This document shows, piece after piece, positions 12,430 to 23,718 of a DNA stretch of 64,000 nt. How positions within the stretch are numbered: the first letter of the stretch is position 1; the number at the start of each line of letters is the position of its first letter. A model generated the notes under the pieces. That model saw only the letters and a list, made by a program, of their open reading frames with translations, was not told the origin of the DNA and searched no databases. This stretch comes from Lonicera japonica (lineage: Eukaryota; Streptophyta; Magnoliopsida; Dipsacales; Caprifoliaceae), in contig CM038468.1 in the NCBI GenBank assembly GCA_021464415.1, positions 1,922,001 to 1,986,000 of the forward strand, in the 5' to 3' direction. A program made the translations under genes and the position numbers.

Positions 12430-12585
12430 GAATACCAAAAAGAAAAAAAAACAAAAGACTTTTGTTGACCTTGGCCTATTAATTTCTAAACAAATCAATA
12501 AATTTAATTTACAAGTTAATTAATTAAGACATAATTAACATAATAATTATTGTGAAGTGAGGACCGTATTAAGAAAGATGGGCCT
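12430..12585 (+). repeat. Upstream module shared with RLP, copy 1
   Basis: Runs from aataccaaaaagaaa through agacttttgttgacctt, aagttaattaattaagac and gtgaagtgaggaccgtatt. Close relatives lie at 17760-17905 and at 46469-46615, directly upstream of the RLP start. A partial relative is at 44973-45012. It may be a shared promoter-proximal block or a short dispersed repeat. Confidence 0.65.
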
Positions 12586-13119
12586 TTTCAAGAATAAAAT
12601 AGAAAAAGATATATATATATATATACACTATTATATAAAGTAATGATCAATTTTAGTCGCGCAATAAAATTGTATCATCTCAGGGTATCTTTGATTTCAA
12701 ATTTAGAATATTATTAAAAAAAAAAGAGGAAAAACTAATTTTGATGGGGTTGAAAAATTAGTAAAGTAATTTGGTAAGTTGTTCTATTACTTTGTTGATT
12801 TTTTATGAAATTCAAATCTTGAGACCGCCGCCATTCTTTTTTTGATTTAAATACTTTATATAGTATTACAGAATATTCAAGTCAACTTTTACACACTTCA
12901 ATTTAAAAAACTTACGGTCTAACACAACATTGATTCTAGTGTACTACCAATGCAGGACCACTTCTTGGTGGTTTACCACCACCGTTCGTGTTCAATTTAA
13001 TCAGTAACACTTAAATTCAATCTGGTCAAAAATATTTGTAAAATACACGAATTGAACCAACCAAGTAGCTAGTAAATCAATTTAATATTTCAAGGCCTAA
13101 GCCATCTATAGGTATAACC
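12586..13119. other. Intergenic with partial flank repeat
   Basis: Positions 12690-12835 resemble 18000-18125 (gatttcaaatttagaatatta, then ttttgatggggttgaaaaat). The remainder shows no coding or structural signal. Confidence 0.5.
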
Positions 13120-13740
13120 AAGCATAAAGTAAAGTTTATCATTCTCAGGACTGATTGACATAACAGTGTACTAAAATGCTACAATTCCAGGATTAAAGTT
13201 GGAACCAAATTTTTAAAAAGTGAAAAAGAGATTAAATTAAAGTCTTTATACTTTAGGATAAATCAGACTGGTCGTGAAAATAGTTGTATAAACACGTTTA
13301 ATAATATTATGAAAAATAAAAATAAAAATAAAAATATTTAATTTGAGTAAGAAATTAAAAAATAAGTTTAGACATATAATGACATATATACTCTCCTATT
13401 TCATACTTATTTTATGAGTAGATTTACATTTTTCATATTTTTTTTTGAAAAATATTTGTTCACTAACTGTTGAATAAAATTTTCTTCATAAAAAAGTAAT
13501 AAACTAAAAAGATATCTCTCCACATATTTTAACTTATTTTTTAATTTTTTACAAAAATTAATTAAATTTTTTTTTTTATATAATTATTAAACGGAATCTA
13601 AAAGCAACAATTATGACATGTACGGTGTACCCGTTTAAATTCTTGAACGAAAGAACTTGATAGTTTGGAAGATATTGTTAAAAGATAAATTTTTTTATAG
13701 GGGCAAATTAACAATTGGGCTTTTTATAGATGATAATTAA
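13120..13740 (+). repeat. LecRLK upstream region, also duplicated at 18.5 and 24.4 kb
   Basis: Contains gattaaagttggaaccaaat (13192) and ttcttgaacgaaagaacttg (13640), followed by gcaaattaacaattgggctttt. The same series appears at 24420-24660 and partly at 18590-18682. It lies just before the LecRLK leader, so it is probably part of its promoter region. Confidence 0.65.
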
Positions 13741-13866
13741 GACCTATTCCAAACACAGTGGGTCATTTTTCGGTTTATTTTTTTTAGAGCTGTCTTTATC
13801 ACCCATAATGTCCCAACCAATTAGGGCCAACCCCACGTCCGTTGTTCACCCTACAATCACCATGAC

Positions 13867-13870
<4 letters not shown>

Positions 13871-13898
<28 letters not shown>
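13871..13898 (+). repeat. (CT)14 microsatellite in the LecRLK leader
   Basis: An uninterrupted CT run about 175 bp before the LecRLK start codon. CT-rich tracts are common in plant core promoters and 5' leaders. Confidence 0.8.
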
Positions 13899-13901
<3 letters not shown>

Positions 13902-15204
13902 AGGATTTAATTTCATCTCAACCACAGCTTAAATTTTCTTGCATCAAAACCGAGTTTCAAATGCATCTCTCATAAATTATACAATAAGACACTTGTAAAA
14001 ACAGAAACAGTGACTGACTAAGCAAAGTAATATCAAATGCATACTTTCTTTCATCAAACACACTCAAAAAAATGTCTTCCTTCAAATCTCTCTGCACATT
14101 CATAATCCTCACAATCTCATGCATTCAGACAATCTCTTCTTCATCACAACAACCATCCTTCAACATCACCGATTTTGATCCAAACAACCGTGAGCTCAAC
14201 TACTCCGGGGACGCCACTGCTTCGGACCATGTAATCCAACTCACCATCAACCTAAAGAACAAGAACATGAATAGTAGCATTGGTCGAGTCACCTACTTCA
14301 AGCCAATGCAACTTTGGGACAAATCATCGAAAGCCCAAGCCGACTTCACCACTCATTTCTCCTTCACCATTGATGCCGACACTGTGAACTTTTTTGGTGA
14401 TGGGATGGCCTTCTTCCTCGCCCTGGTTAACTTTCCCCTCCCTCGGTGCGGAGAAGGGGCAGGACTTGGCCTTGTTTGTGGAGAACAAATCATTAACTCA
14501 ACGTTTAACTCGACGTTGAACCCCTTTGTAGCTGTCGAATTTGATACATTCGTGAATAAGAACTGGGACCCCGACCTGGGTTATGGTCATGTGGGTATCG
14601 ATGTGAATTCTATGATATCTGTCAAGAATGTAACTTGGTGGGATCAAATTCCCATCCCCTCGCCAATCTACGAGGCTTGGGTAACTTACAATTCTACTAC
14701 AAAGAATCTAAGTGTCGTGTTTACGAGTTATATTAATGACTATGTTTCTCTCGAAAGCCTTTATGAAATAATCGATCTTAGCAAGTACTTGCCCGAATGG
14801 GTTAGTTTTGGTTTTTCGGCAGCAACGGGGGACTGTTTTGAGATCCACAATCTCCATTCTTGGGAGTTTAGTTCAAATATAAAGATAGTTGATGTAATTA
14901 GTCCAATAAGCTCGATTAGTCCGATTATTTCAATTAGTCCAAGCCCGTTAGAACAAGTGGTGAATAATACTACTGTGAAAAAGAGAGGGACCAATAGAAA
15001 GGTAGTGGTGGGATTTTCTGTGGGTGGGTCAACTTTTGGTTTGATTTTGATTAGTTTGTTGGGTTTTATATTGTTTGGTTACAGGAGGAACGAAATGAAA
15101 TCAGTGGAAAAGAAAGAAGAGGCCGCATTCTTTGAATTTTCCTCTAAATTTGAAAATGAAACAGGACCCAAGAAATTTTCATACAAGGAATTGGCTGTTG
15201 CAAC

Positions 15205-15767
15205 TAGGGGTGTGCAAGAACCGAACCGGACCGAAAAGACTGACCGAACCGGACCGGACCGTAGGCTTTTTTTCGGTTTTTATATATGCTGCGGGTCGGT
15301 TCGGTCCAACTTTTTTTGGACCGATTTAATTCGGTCCGGTCCTCGGTCCTCTAGCTCAAAAAACCCTATAAAACCGAACCGAACCGAGTATTTATATTTT
15401 TTTAAAAATATATATATTTACTAATATTAGTTATATACTACTATATTTTTTAATTTTATTTTTTTTGTAAAAGTGTATTTTTGTTGTTGTGTATTAATTT
15501 TTTATTTTTTTTTTTGCAAAAGTTAGCCCTTTTTTTGTTAAGATATCTTTTATTATTCTAGGCTCAACTTTATTTTGCAATAGGCCCATATATTAGGCCC
15601 AGACCGATAGACCGACCGAAACCGACCCGATAAATGCCTCTTCGGTTCGGTCCGGTTTTATATACATCTTCGGTTCGGTCCGGTCCAAAAAAATAATGGA
15701 CCAAAGTAGTCGGTCCGGTCCAAAAAATCGGTCAACGGGTCGGTTGACCGACCCGTGAACACCCCTA
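15205..15767. mobile_element. hAT-like MITE inserted in the LecRLK kinase N-lobe
   Basis: 563 bp, starting TAGGGGTGTGC and ending GAACACCCCTA, flanked by the exact 8-bp duplication gttgcaac (15197-15204 and 15768-15775). It is filled with ggttcggtccggtcc-type repeats in both orientations. The interruption falls inside the codons for ...LAVAT/NDFVEEG. No transposase is encoded. Confidence 0.92.
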
Positions 15768-16172
15768 GTTGCAACAAACGACTTTGTAGAGGAAGGGAAA
15801 GTTGGAGAAGGGGGATTCGGTGGGGTTTACAAAGGGTTCTTGAGAGAATTGAATTCCTATGTTGCTGTCAAGAGGGTATCAAGGGGTTCCAAACAAGGGA
15901 TAAAGGAGTACGCGTCCGAAGTGAGGACTATTAGCCGGTTGAGGCACCGGAATTTGGTGCAACTCATCGGTTGGTGCCACGAGGAAAGAGAACTACTACT
16001 CGTCTACGAGTATATGCCTAATGGTAGCCTCGACTATCATCTTTTCAAAGAAAGCGGTTTCTTAACATGGGCGATGAGGTATAGTATCGCCAAAGGACTT
16101 GCGTCAGCACTACTCTACCTACACGAAGAATGGGAACAATGTGTGCTCCACCGGGACATAAAATCAAGCAAC

Positions 16173-16179
16173 ATCGATC
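16173..16179 (+). other. 4-bp frameshifting insertion in the kinase catalytic loop
   Basis: The text aacatcgatcatg reads as the expected aacatcatg plus four extra bases. The frame is lost right after HRDIKSSNI and recovers from 16180 (LDLSFNAKLGDFGLA). It may be a small excision footprint, a templated slip or an assembly error. Confidence 0.75.
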
Positions 16180-16467
16180 ATGTTGGACTTGAGTTTCAAT
16201 GCAAAACTCGGGGATTTCGGCCTAGCTAGGCTAGTCGACCACGACAAAGGTGCACAAACCACCCTTTTAGCTGGGACCATGGGCTACATGGCCCCTGAAT
16301 GTGTGATAACTGGTCAGGCTAGCAAGGGTTCCGATGTCTATAGCTTTGGCATTGTGGCTCTTGAAATAGCAAGTGGGCTAAAACCGATGGACCAAAAGGG
16401 CGTAGAGGGTCAAGTAAGGCTCGTGGACCGCATTTGGGACCTCTACGGACTAGGTAAGCTACTTGAG

Positions 16468-16917
16468 CAGGGACGGAGCTGTGCTTGGGCTACCCCGGGC
16501 TGTAGCCCGGGTCTAATTTTTTTTTTTTTAGTAGTAGACTTAAATTTTATTTATAAATATATGTGTATAGCCCACCTCATTTTTTTTAATATTACTACTC
16601 TACACCTATTAAAATTTTATCAATTCATTTACCACCTTCATTTTGATTTTGTTAAGGAGCGCAAGGTTCAATTACGATAGGCTATTATGTCTTTTTTTTT
16701 GTATTTATGGCGTACATGGCTAGATATAAGAGGAAATTATTATATTTTTTTGTATATTTTTGAATATTTCATATCTACACTTCCAACGTAAATAAAAAGT
16801 TTGTATCTTTTGAATACATTTGAATATATTATAGCTGCATTTTGATTTGTTATATTTTAACGTTGTCATTGTTTAATTCTTAACCCGGGTCACTTATAAT
16901 TCCTGACTACGCCCCTG
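16468..16917. mobile_element. Tip100-type hAT MITE inserted in the LecRLK kinase C-lobe
   Basis: 450 bp, beginning CAGGGACGGAGC and ending ACTACGCCCCTG, flanked by the exact 8-bp duplication tacttgag (16460-16467 and 16918-16925). A ccgggctgtagcccgg palindrome lies near the left end. The kinase frame (GKLLE / GADPKLCG) continues precisely across the duplication. Confidence 0.92.
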
Positions 16918-17202
16918 TACTTGAGGGAGCTGACCCGAAACTTTGTGGACATTTTGATGACACACAAATGGAGTGTTTGATGATTGTGGGGCTTTGGTGT
17001 GCTCACCCGGACCACAGTCTCCGGCCTAGTATAAGGCAAGCTGTTCAAGTGCTTAGCCTCGAGGCTCCATTGCCTAATCTTCCATCGGCAATGCCAGTGC
17101 CAACTTATATGTATAAGCCCATGGATATGAATGCATTTTTGCTGTCTTCATCTTATAAATACACTGAAAAAGGGCAGACGGTTTTGTCGTCGAGTTCTAG
17201 TT

Positions 17203-17310
17203 ACTCCTCTAAGGTCATCACAACGTCTTCTGCAGGTAACTCCTCTAAGGTCATCACAACGTCTTCTGCAGGTAACTCCTCTAAGGTCACCACAACGTCT
17301 TATGCGGGTT
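17203..17310 (+). repeat. Three 36-bp tandem repeats encoding SSKVITTSSAGN
   Basis: In-frame tandem units in the last part of the LecRLK coding sequence. The first two are almost identical and the third is diverged (VTTTSYAGS). Confidence 0.85.
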
Positions 17311-17395
17311 CCTCGTCTTCATTGCTTTAGATTGCGCCTCCATAATTGTAGGATTTATCTTCTTTTTTTACTTGTTGGTATTGAAAGAACATGAT

Positions 17396-18686
17396 TATCT
17401 AGCTATTGTTAAAAAAATTCTTATTTTGTATGTATCATCAAATATTCACTTTTGGTTTTTCTTTTTCTACAGGTTTAACTGTGTGTGTATATATATATGA
17501 TCTCCTAACTTTCTATTTATTACAATTTATTTTGCAAACGTACATTGATTTCAAAATTGGAATATGATTATAAAAAAAAATACTACTTTTAATGGGGGTC
17601 GAATAATGCGAAAAATGATTTAGTGAGCTGTATGTTATATTAATTTTTCAGTTTTTCATTAAATACAATTCTCCAGACCATGGTAAGTAGGAAATATTTT
17701 CCATGATGCAAAACATATTTCTATCTCCAACATATTTTCCATGATGCAAAACATATTTCGCAAAGACTTTTGTTGACCTTGACCTATTAATTTCTAAACA
17801 AATCAAAAAATCAAAAAAATTAATTTACAAGTTAATTAATTAAGACATAATTAACATAACAATTATTGTGAAGTGAGGACTGTATTAAGAAAGGAATGTC
17901 TTTCCAAGAATAAATTAGAAAAAAGATATATATATACTATTATACAAAGCAAGCACCAATTTTAGTCGCGCAATAAAATTGTATCATCTAATGGTATGTT
18001 TTATTTCAAAATTAGAATATTATATTAAAAAAAACTAATTTTGATGGGGTTGAAAAATGTGAAAACCAATTTGGTGAGTTGTTCTATTACTTTGTCGGCT
18101 TTCCATGAAATTCAAATCTCCAGACCACGTTAAGTAAGACATATTTTGCATGATACTAATCATATTCGTTCCTCCTAAAAAAGCAACAATTTTTTTCATA
18201 TGTATATTTATACAATACTTGTTAATTTCACCTCATTTAAATACAAAACAAACACACTATTTAATTTGTCAAGAAATTTTAATTTTCAAAATAAACTTCC
18301 ACAAGTCTCGATTACCATAGACCAATATATAGGGACAAATAATCATAATATAATTGTGTCATTTGATGAATAATTTTAATTTCTAATATAAATTTCCACA
18401 AGTCACATTAATGGCCACTAACCTGCAGTTGTAATCTTATAAATCCTGATGGTCCCATTTCACATGGGCAGGCATTTTTTATATATCAGTTGTAATCTAG
18501 AGTGCCCCACTTAAATTAATTTGCATAAATCAGAGTGGTCCTGGAAATATATAGTTGTAGACCATAAATTAAAGAGAGAATTATGAGATGCAACCATTTA
18601 ATTAAATTCTTGAACGAAAGACTTGATAGATGGAAGATATTGTTAGAAGATAAATTCTTTTGTAGGTGCAAATTAACAATTAGTGT
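17396..18686. other. Intergenic, built of flank repeats
   Basis: Positions 17497-17760 and 18000-18310 are copies of the 10.4/12.0-kb unit. A short direct duplication of catattttccatgatgcaaa lies at about 17692-17758. Positions 18590-18682 copy the LecRLK upstream region and are cut by the copia insertion. No gene is seen. Confidence 0.65.
17760..17905 (+). repeat. Upstream module shared with RLP, copy 2
   Basis: Matches 12445-12585 closely (agacttttgttgaccttgac, ttaattaagacataattaac, gtgaagtgaggactgtatt). It lies about 430 bp downstream of the LecRLK stop. Confidence 0.65.
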
Positions 18687-18910
18687 TGTTACAAAATAGA
18701 AACGAAAGAGAGATTGAAGAAAGAGAATGAAATAATTGTATTACTTTCTTGATGATTGAATGTACAATAGAGTAAGAATATATATACTAGAAATAAAACC
18801 CTAATCTAGGATACAATTAGGAAAGTATAATGGGAACACAATCAATACAATTAATACAATATGGAAAGTATAATAGAAATAGGAAACGTAATATATATTA
18901 TATTCTAACA
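18687..18910 (-). repeat. 3' LTR of the copia element
   Basis: 224 bp with TGTTAC...CTAACA ends on the plus strand. It differs from the other LTR at three sites (aaataatt/aaagaatt, atggga/atgaga, tattct/tatgct). Confidence 0.95.
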
Positions 18911-18919
18911 CCCCCCCTC
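18911..18919 (-). other. Polypurine tract
   Basis: On the minus strand it reads gagggggggtg, directly abutting the 3' LTR. This is the plus-strand DNA priming site of the element. Confidence 0.85.
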
Positions 18920-18923
18920 AAAC

Positions 18924-21900
18924 TCAAGGTGGTAAGTGAGAGACCAGCTGGAGTTTGGAAATCAATGCTTGGAAACGGCTAGGCTGGTGAGCTTTAGTGA
19001 AGAGATCTGCAAGCTGGTCATCTGAAGATACAGGCATAAGACGAATGTACAGATTGCGAATATGCTGGCGAATAAAGTGACAATCAATCTCAATGTGTTT
19101 AGTTCGTTCATGGAAGACGTCATTGTGACTGATTTGAATGGCACTGCGGTTGTCACAATAAAGAGTAGTAGCAGAGTCTTGAGGAGCACCTAATTCATCG
19201 AGGAGGCATCGAAGCCATATTAGTTCTTGTGAAGTATCAGCAAGAGCGCGGTATTCAGCCTCAGTGCTTGATCGAGAAACAACAGATTGTTTCTTACTAC
19301 ACCAAGTAAGAAGGGAGTCCCCGAGGAAGAAACAGTAACCAGTAATAGACCGACGATCCGTAGGGTCACCGGCCCAGTCTGCATCAGAGTAAGCCGTTAA
19401 TACAAGAGATGACTTTGAGGAGTAGTGAAGCCCATGAAAAACTGTCCCTTTGAGATAACGAAGAATCCGAATAACAGCATCAAAATGAGTAGAGCGAGGA
19501 GCAGTCATAAACTGACTGACAACATGGACAGCATAAGCAATATCTGGGCAAGTAACAGTAAGATAAACCAGACTGCCAACTAACTGTCTGTATAAAGTTC
19601 CATCAGAGAGAGGAGTACCATCAAACGGAGTAAGTCTAACATTGGTGTCCAATGGAGTAGATGCAGTTTTACAGTCAGTGAGACCAGCACGAGCCAGAAC
19701 GTCAGACGTGTATTTCACCTGAGATAAATAGTAACCTGTTGAATCAGAAAGGACTTCCAGCCCTAAGAAGTAGTTGAGACGACCAAGATCCTTCATTTCA
19801 AAAAACTGACTGAGAGATTGTTTGAGATCTGAGATACCAGAAATATCATCCCCAGTAATTATCATATCATCCACATAGAGGAGAAGAAGAATAGTCCCAG
19901 AATCTGTCTTTCGAATAAAGAGGCCTGAGTCTGACGAACTGGATGAATAACCAAGCTTTGTGACGGTAGAGCTAAATTTTGCGAACCAAGCTCGGGGAGC
20001 TTGCTTGAGTCCATATAGGGCACGACGAAGTTTGCAGACCTGAGTGGACTGGTGTGAATAACCGGGAGGTGGTTTCATATATACTTCTTTTATGAGGTCC
20101 CCATTAAGAAAGGCATTTTTAACATCCATCTGAAAAAGATCCCATTTGCGAACGGCAGCAATAGCAATAAGACTGCGAACAGACGTCATTCGAGCCACAG
20201 GAGCAAAAGTTTCTTCATAGTCTATACCATACTCCTGATTGAACCCCTTGGCTACGAGACGAGCTTTGTATCGGTCAATCGAACCGTCAGATCGTGTCTT
20301 GATTTTATAAACCCATTTACACCCAACTGCAGATTTTCCAGGAGGAAGAGTCACAAGATCCCAAGTATGCGCTTTATCTAAAGCTTGTAATTCTTCTGTC
20401 ATAGCTTGCTGCCAAAGTGGATTAGTACTAGCTTCCTTATAGGATGTAGGTTCATAGTGAGATATCATAGTAGAATAACAATGGTAATCACGAAGGTGAT
20501 GAGGGAGCTCTCTTACCCGAGTGGACTGTCGTTGTGGTGGAGGTATGACAGGATCAGCAGGCGAGACATCATCATTGGGAGGTGCCGTATGTTGAAGCTC
20601 GGTGGAAGAAATGACGTCAGGTGAGGATGGTTCAGGAGGTGTTGGACTGGGAGGTTGAAGTGGGGATGGTGTGGCTTCTGGTTCAGGTTCTGGTGGGAAT
20701 GTGACAACTGGAGCCTCAGGTTCAGGGGTGAAAAGGTCAAGAGATGAATGAGTAAAGAACGGAAGTGGTGATTCTTCAAGGACATAAAATTTGGATAGAG
20801 AGGAGAACATTTTATGTTCCCAAAAGACAACATGACGAGAAATTCGTAAGCGTTTGGAAATAGGATCCCAACACCGATAACCTTTATGTTCTATCCCATA
20901 CCCCAAGAAGCAACATAGACGAGCACGTGGTTCCAATTTAGAATGTTCATGAGGCTGGAGTAACACAAAACAAGCACAACCGAAGACTCGTAAGAAATTG
21001 TAATCAGGAGAGGTACCATGAAGTCTCTCATATGGAGATTGATGCTGAAGAAAAGGAATAGGGATACGATTGATAGTGTAAATAGCAGTAAATGCTGCTT
21101 CCCCCCAAAACCTTTCAGGACAACTACTAGAGAGAAGAAGTGTGCGAACATTATCAAGAATATGTCTGTGCTTACGTTCAGCACGACCATTTTGCTGAGA
21201 TGTACCGGGACAAGAATATTGAGAAACAGTACCTTGTTCACGGAGAAATTTAAAAAATGAGGTTTCCTTGTATTCCATGGCATTATCAGCTCGAAAAATT
21301 TTTATTGGACGAGAAAACTGAGTTTGAATCATGCGAGCAAAATTAATATAGATTTGGGGTAATTCTGAACGAGTTTTCATAAGATAGATCCAAGTAAAAC
21401 GACTATAATCATCCAAAAAGATAACAAAATATTTTGAACCTCCCATGGTAGAATGTGGAGAGGGTCCCCAAACATCAGAGTGAATAAAATCAAATGGTGC
21501 TGAAGAAATAGAATCGTTTTTATTAAAACATAATGCCAGTTGTTTTCCAAGTTGACAAGATAAACAAGACAATTTCTCAGACTTTATTGACCCTAACTGA
21601 CCAGATGACACAATAGAACGAAGACAATCAAAAGATACATGTCCTAAACGGGAATGCCACAACTCAAATGAAGAAATAGTTGGTGGGGAGGCAACAGGTG
21701 GTGGGGATGCAACAATAGGAGTGGGTGAGGTACGGAGGTGTATGAGCTCGAACATGCGGCTAACTTTACGGTCTATCCCAATAATTTGTCCCGTCTGAGG
21801 ATCCTGCACATGACAATCAGAAGAGGAAAATATAACATTCAGCCCAAGATCACATAGTTGACCAACAGAAATAAGGTTGATAGTCAATTTGGGAATATGA

Positions 21901-23084
21901 AATGTAGCAGGTAAAGAGAGGCTAGGAGTAGTAACCGTTCCAACATGACTAACAGATAATTGAGAGCCATCAGCAGTTTTAATGGTGGGTGTATGAGAAT
22001 TATGACTTTTAGAGGTGAAAATAGTAGGATCAGAAGTCATATGATTGCAGCAGCCAGAATCAAAGAACCAAGATATACCTGTGGTGGTGGCCATAGCAGA
22101 ACCAGAAGAGGATGTAACCTGTTTCAAAAGAGCTGTGATGTCAGCTAAAGTCACTGGTGCAGTAGAAATGTCTGCTTCAGAAGAATCAGTGGTGGCAGCG
22201 GTGATGGTGCTAGAGGATGATCTAGAGGAGGATCTCTTGGATGGGTTCTTGTAACAATCGGCTTGAAAGTGACCTGATCCCACCTTTTTGCAAAAGAAGC
22301 ATGTCCTAATTGGACACTTTAGTAGCATATGGGTGGTGGCATGACAGTACGAACATTCTCGAGAAAACGAGTTTTTGGTAGGTTTCGAGCTCGGAACGGC
22401 TAAAACAGCCTTAAAATTGTGGGCCCGAGTGGCGAACCGAGTTTCTTCAGAGAGAAGCTCTGTCGTGACATCATCAAGAGACGGTAAGGGATTGCGATGG
22501 AGTAGAGCAGCCCGAACTGGTTCGAATTTATCGTGAAGTCCCATTAGAAGAGTGATAACACGCTGGTTATCTCGGTATGTTTCAAATTTTTCTGCATCAT
22601 GCTCACAAAAAGAAGGTTCGGATTGGGCTAACTGATCCCAAATAGCTTGAAGGTCGGATAAATAATCATCAATTGATTGCTCGGGTTGTTGGGTTTTAGA
22701 ATGTAAAGCAGTAAGCAACTGGTATTGATGAGAGAGATCCTTTGGAGTGTACCTAGATTGTAGAAAATCCCAGACTTGCTTCCCGGTGGAAAAATGACCA
22801 ATCTGCTGCCCTATACGAGAGATAGATGTATTCCGAACCCATGTGATAATATCACCATTTTTGCTTTCCCAATCATCAAGGCGATCATTGAACTTATCGT
22901 CAGTTTCATCGGTTTTCTTGGTTGGCTTAACAACTTCTCCAGTAACAATTCTCCAGGACTTACGAGACTTCAAAAAACTTGTCATGGCTTGGGACCATTG
23001 AACATAGTTGGTGTCATTGAGAACGACAGAAATCGGACGCGAAAACTCGTGCTTTTCCATTGAGAAACGTGTAAGATAACACAA
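18924..23084 (-). CDS. Copia gag-pol polyprotein
   Basis: A 1386-residue single frame with the copia order of domains. Gag occupies about residues 1-240. It is followed by a canonical CX2CX4HX4C knuckle (CSYCHATTHMLLKC, about 243-256) and a second knuckle with six residues between C and H (CFFCKKVGSGHFQADC). The aspartic protease has the site FFDSGCCNHM (about 340). The integrase has an H-H-C-C zinc site in HSRLGH...CLSCQLGK and the catalytic core from HSDVWGP (about 533). A proline-rich linker separates it from the reverse transcriptase (from WVYKIKTRSDG, about 925), with active site YVDDMIITGDD (about 1070). RNase H contains AYSDADWAG (about 1232). Putative starts are residue 1 or the Met at residue 9 (MEKHEF). 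No stop or frameshift is present, so it could be functional. Confidence 0.95.
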   Translation of the reverse strand: MCYLTRFSMEKHEFSRPISVVLNDTNYVQWSQAMTSFLKSRKSWRIVTGEVVKPTKKTDETDDKFNDRLDDWESKNGDIITWVRNTSISRIGQQIGHFSTGKQVWDFLQSRYTPKDLSHQYQLLTALHSKTQQPEQSIDDYLSDLQAIWDQLAQSEPSFCEHDAEKFETYRDNQRVITLLMGLHDKFEPVRAALLHRNPLPSLDDVTTELLSEETRFATRAHNFKAVLAVPSSKPTKNSFSRECSYCHATTHMLLKCPIRTCFFCKKVGSGHFQADCYKNPSKRSSSRSSSSTITAATTDSSEADISTAPVTLADITALLKQVTSSSGSAMATTTGISWFFDSGCCNHMTSDPTIFTSKSHNSHTPTIKTADGSQLSVSHVGTVTTPSLSLPATFHIPKLTINLISVGQLCDLGLNVIFSSSDCHVQDPQTGQIIGIDRKVSRMFELIHLRTSPTPIVASPPPVASPPTISSFELWHSRLGHVSFDCLRSIVSSGQLGSIKSEKLSCLSCQLGKQLALCFNKNDSISSAPFDFIHSDVWGPSPHSTMGGSKYFVIFLDDYSRFTWIYLMKTRSELPQIYINFARMIQTQFSRPIKIFRADNAMEYKETSFFKFLREQGTVSQYSCPGTSQQNGRAERKHRHILDNVRTLLLSSSCPERFWGEAAFTAIYTINRIPIPFLQHQSPYERLHGTSPDYNFLRVFGCACFVLLQPHEHSKLEPRARLCCFLGYGIEHKGYRCWDPISKRLRISRHVVFWEHKMFSSLSKFYVLEESPLPFFTHSSLDLFTPEPEAPVVTFPPEPEPEATPSPLQPPSPTPPEPSSPDVISSTELQHTAPPNDDVSPADPVIPPPQRQSTRVRELPHHLRDYHCYSTMISHYEPTSYKEASTNPLWQQAMTEELQALDKAHTWDLVTLPPGKSAVGCKWVYKIKTRSDGSIDRYKARLVAKGFNQEYGIDYEETFAPVARMTSVRSLIAIAAVRKWDLFQMDVKNAFLNGDLIKEVYMKPPPGYSHQSTQVCKLRRALYGLKQAPRAWFAKFSSTVTKLGYSSSSSDSGLFIRKTDSGTILLLLYVDDMIITGDDISGISDLKQSLSQFFEMKDLGRLNYFLGLEVLSDSTGYYLSQVKYTSDVLARAGLTDCKTASTPLDTNVRLTPFDGTPLSDGTLYRQLVGSLVYLTVTCPDIAYAVHVVSQFMTAPRSTHFDAVIRILRYLKGTVFHGLHYSSKSSLVLTAYSDADWAGDPTDRRSITGYCFFLGDSLLTWCSKKQSVVSRSSTEAEYRALADTSQELIWLRCLLDELGAPQDSATTLYCDNRSAIQISHNDVFHERTKHIEIDCHFIRQHIRNLYIRLMPVSSDDQLADLFTKAHQPSRFQALISKLQLVSHLPP

Positions 23085-23707
23085 TATCTGTAAAAACTAA
23101 TCTGATTCTGAGATATCTGAGGCTGGAAACGGATCCGGAGCAGTTGATTTAGTGGGGAACCGGTCTTAGAGTGAAAAAAACCGGGTTAGATATAGGTGAA
23201 CCAGTCAAGGGAGTAAGAATTGGTTCAGAAAAAAAACCGGTTTTTTTTGGCAGTGGCGCGTGGCTGTGTTCTAGCGGCGCGTGGGGGCGCGTGCCAACTC
23301 CGATTGGGGTTATTTCGATGGCGTTTGGTTCGTATTGAAGATACGAAGATTTTGGTATATTATATGGGTGGTTTGGGATTATGTATCGAGGTGGCAATTG
23401 ATCAAGAAAGGAGGGAGCGCGCGGGATCTGGGCTGCGCGACTGGGGGATCTTGCAGAGGCGCGTGAGAGCGCGTGTGATGTCCTAATGGGGTGTTTTCAA
23501 CGGGGTTTGGTTCGTATTGAAAAGACAAAGCTTTTGGTATATGTTTTGGGTTAATCGAGGTTCTGTAGGGCTTCGAACAGTGGATCGACCGTTGGATAAA
23601 GCTAGGGTTTTTGATTGGTTGGTTGCTTGGGTTGATGATGCTAGGGTTTTTGATTTGGATTTGATTGAAGATTAGATGAGAGATTGGTTCTAGAGGACGA
23701 TGAATTC

Positions 23708-23718
23708 CTCTGATACCA
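23708..23718 (-). other. Primer-binding site (initiator Met tRNA)
   Basis: On the minus strand it reads TGGTATCAGAG, complementary to the 3' end of plant initiator-Met tRNA, directly next to the 5' LTR. Confidence 0.93.

Larger units (their letters stand above)
14072..17330 (+). pseudogene. L-type lectin-domain receptor kinase, disrupted
   Basis: A plasma-membrane receptor kinase of the legume-lectin class, a family linked to plant defence and stress signalling. The ATG at 14072 starts a signal peptide (about residues 1-23). The lectin domain follows, with GDGMAFFLA, VAVEFDTFVN and HVGIDVNS, then a Ser/Pro/Ile-rich linker, a transmembrane segment near residues 309-333 and a kinase starting at FSYKELAVAT. 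Kinase motifs are all visible: GEGGFGGVYKG, VAVKR, HRDIKSSNI, GDFGLA and APE. The gene normally has a single exon, but here it is cut three times. A MITE lies at 15205-15767, a 4-bp insertion after KSSNI shifts the frame, and a second MITE lies at 16468-16917. The frame matches again on both sides of each MITE. The C-terminus ends in 12-residue Ser/Thr repeats. A truncated lectin-TM protein (14072-15424) could still be made. Splicing out of the MITEs cannot be excluded, but it would not cure the 4-bp shift. Confidence 0.9.

Noticed and set aside
20406..22254. Plus-strand frames opposite the copia polyprotein
   Set aside because: Antisense shadows of a strong coding frame.
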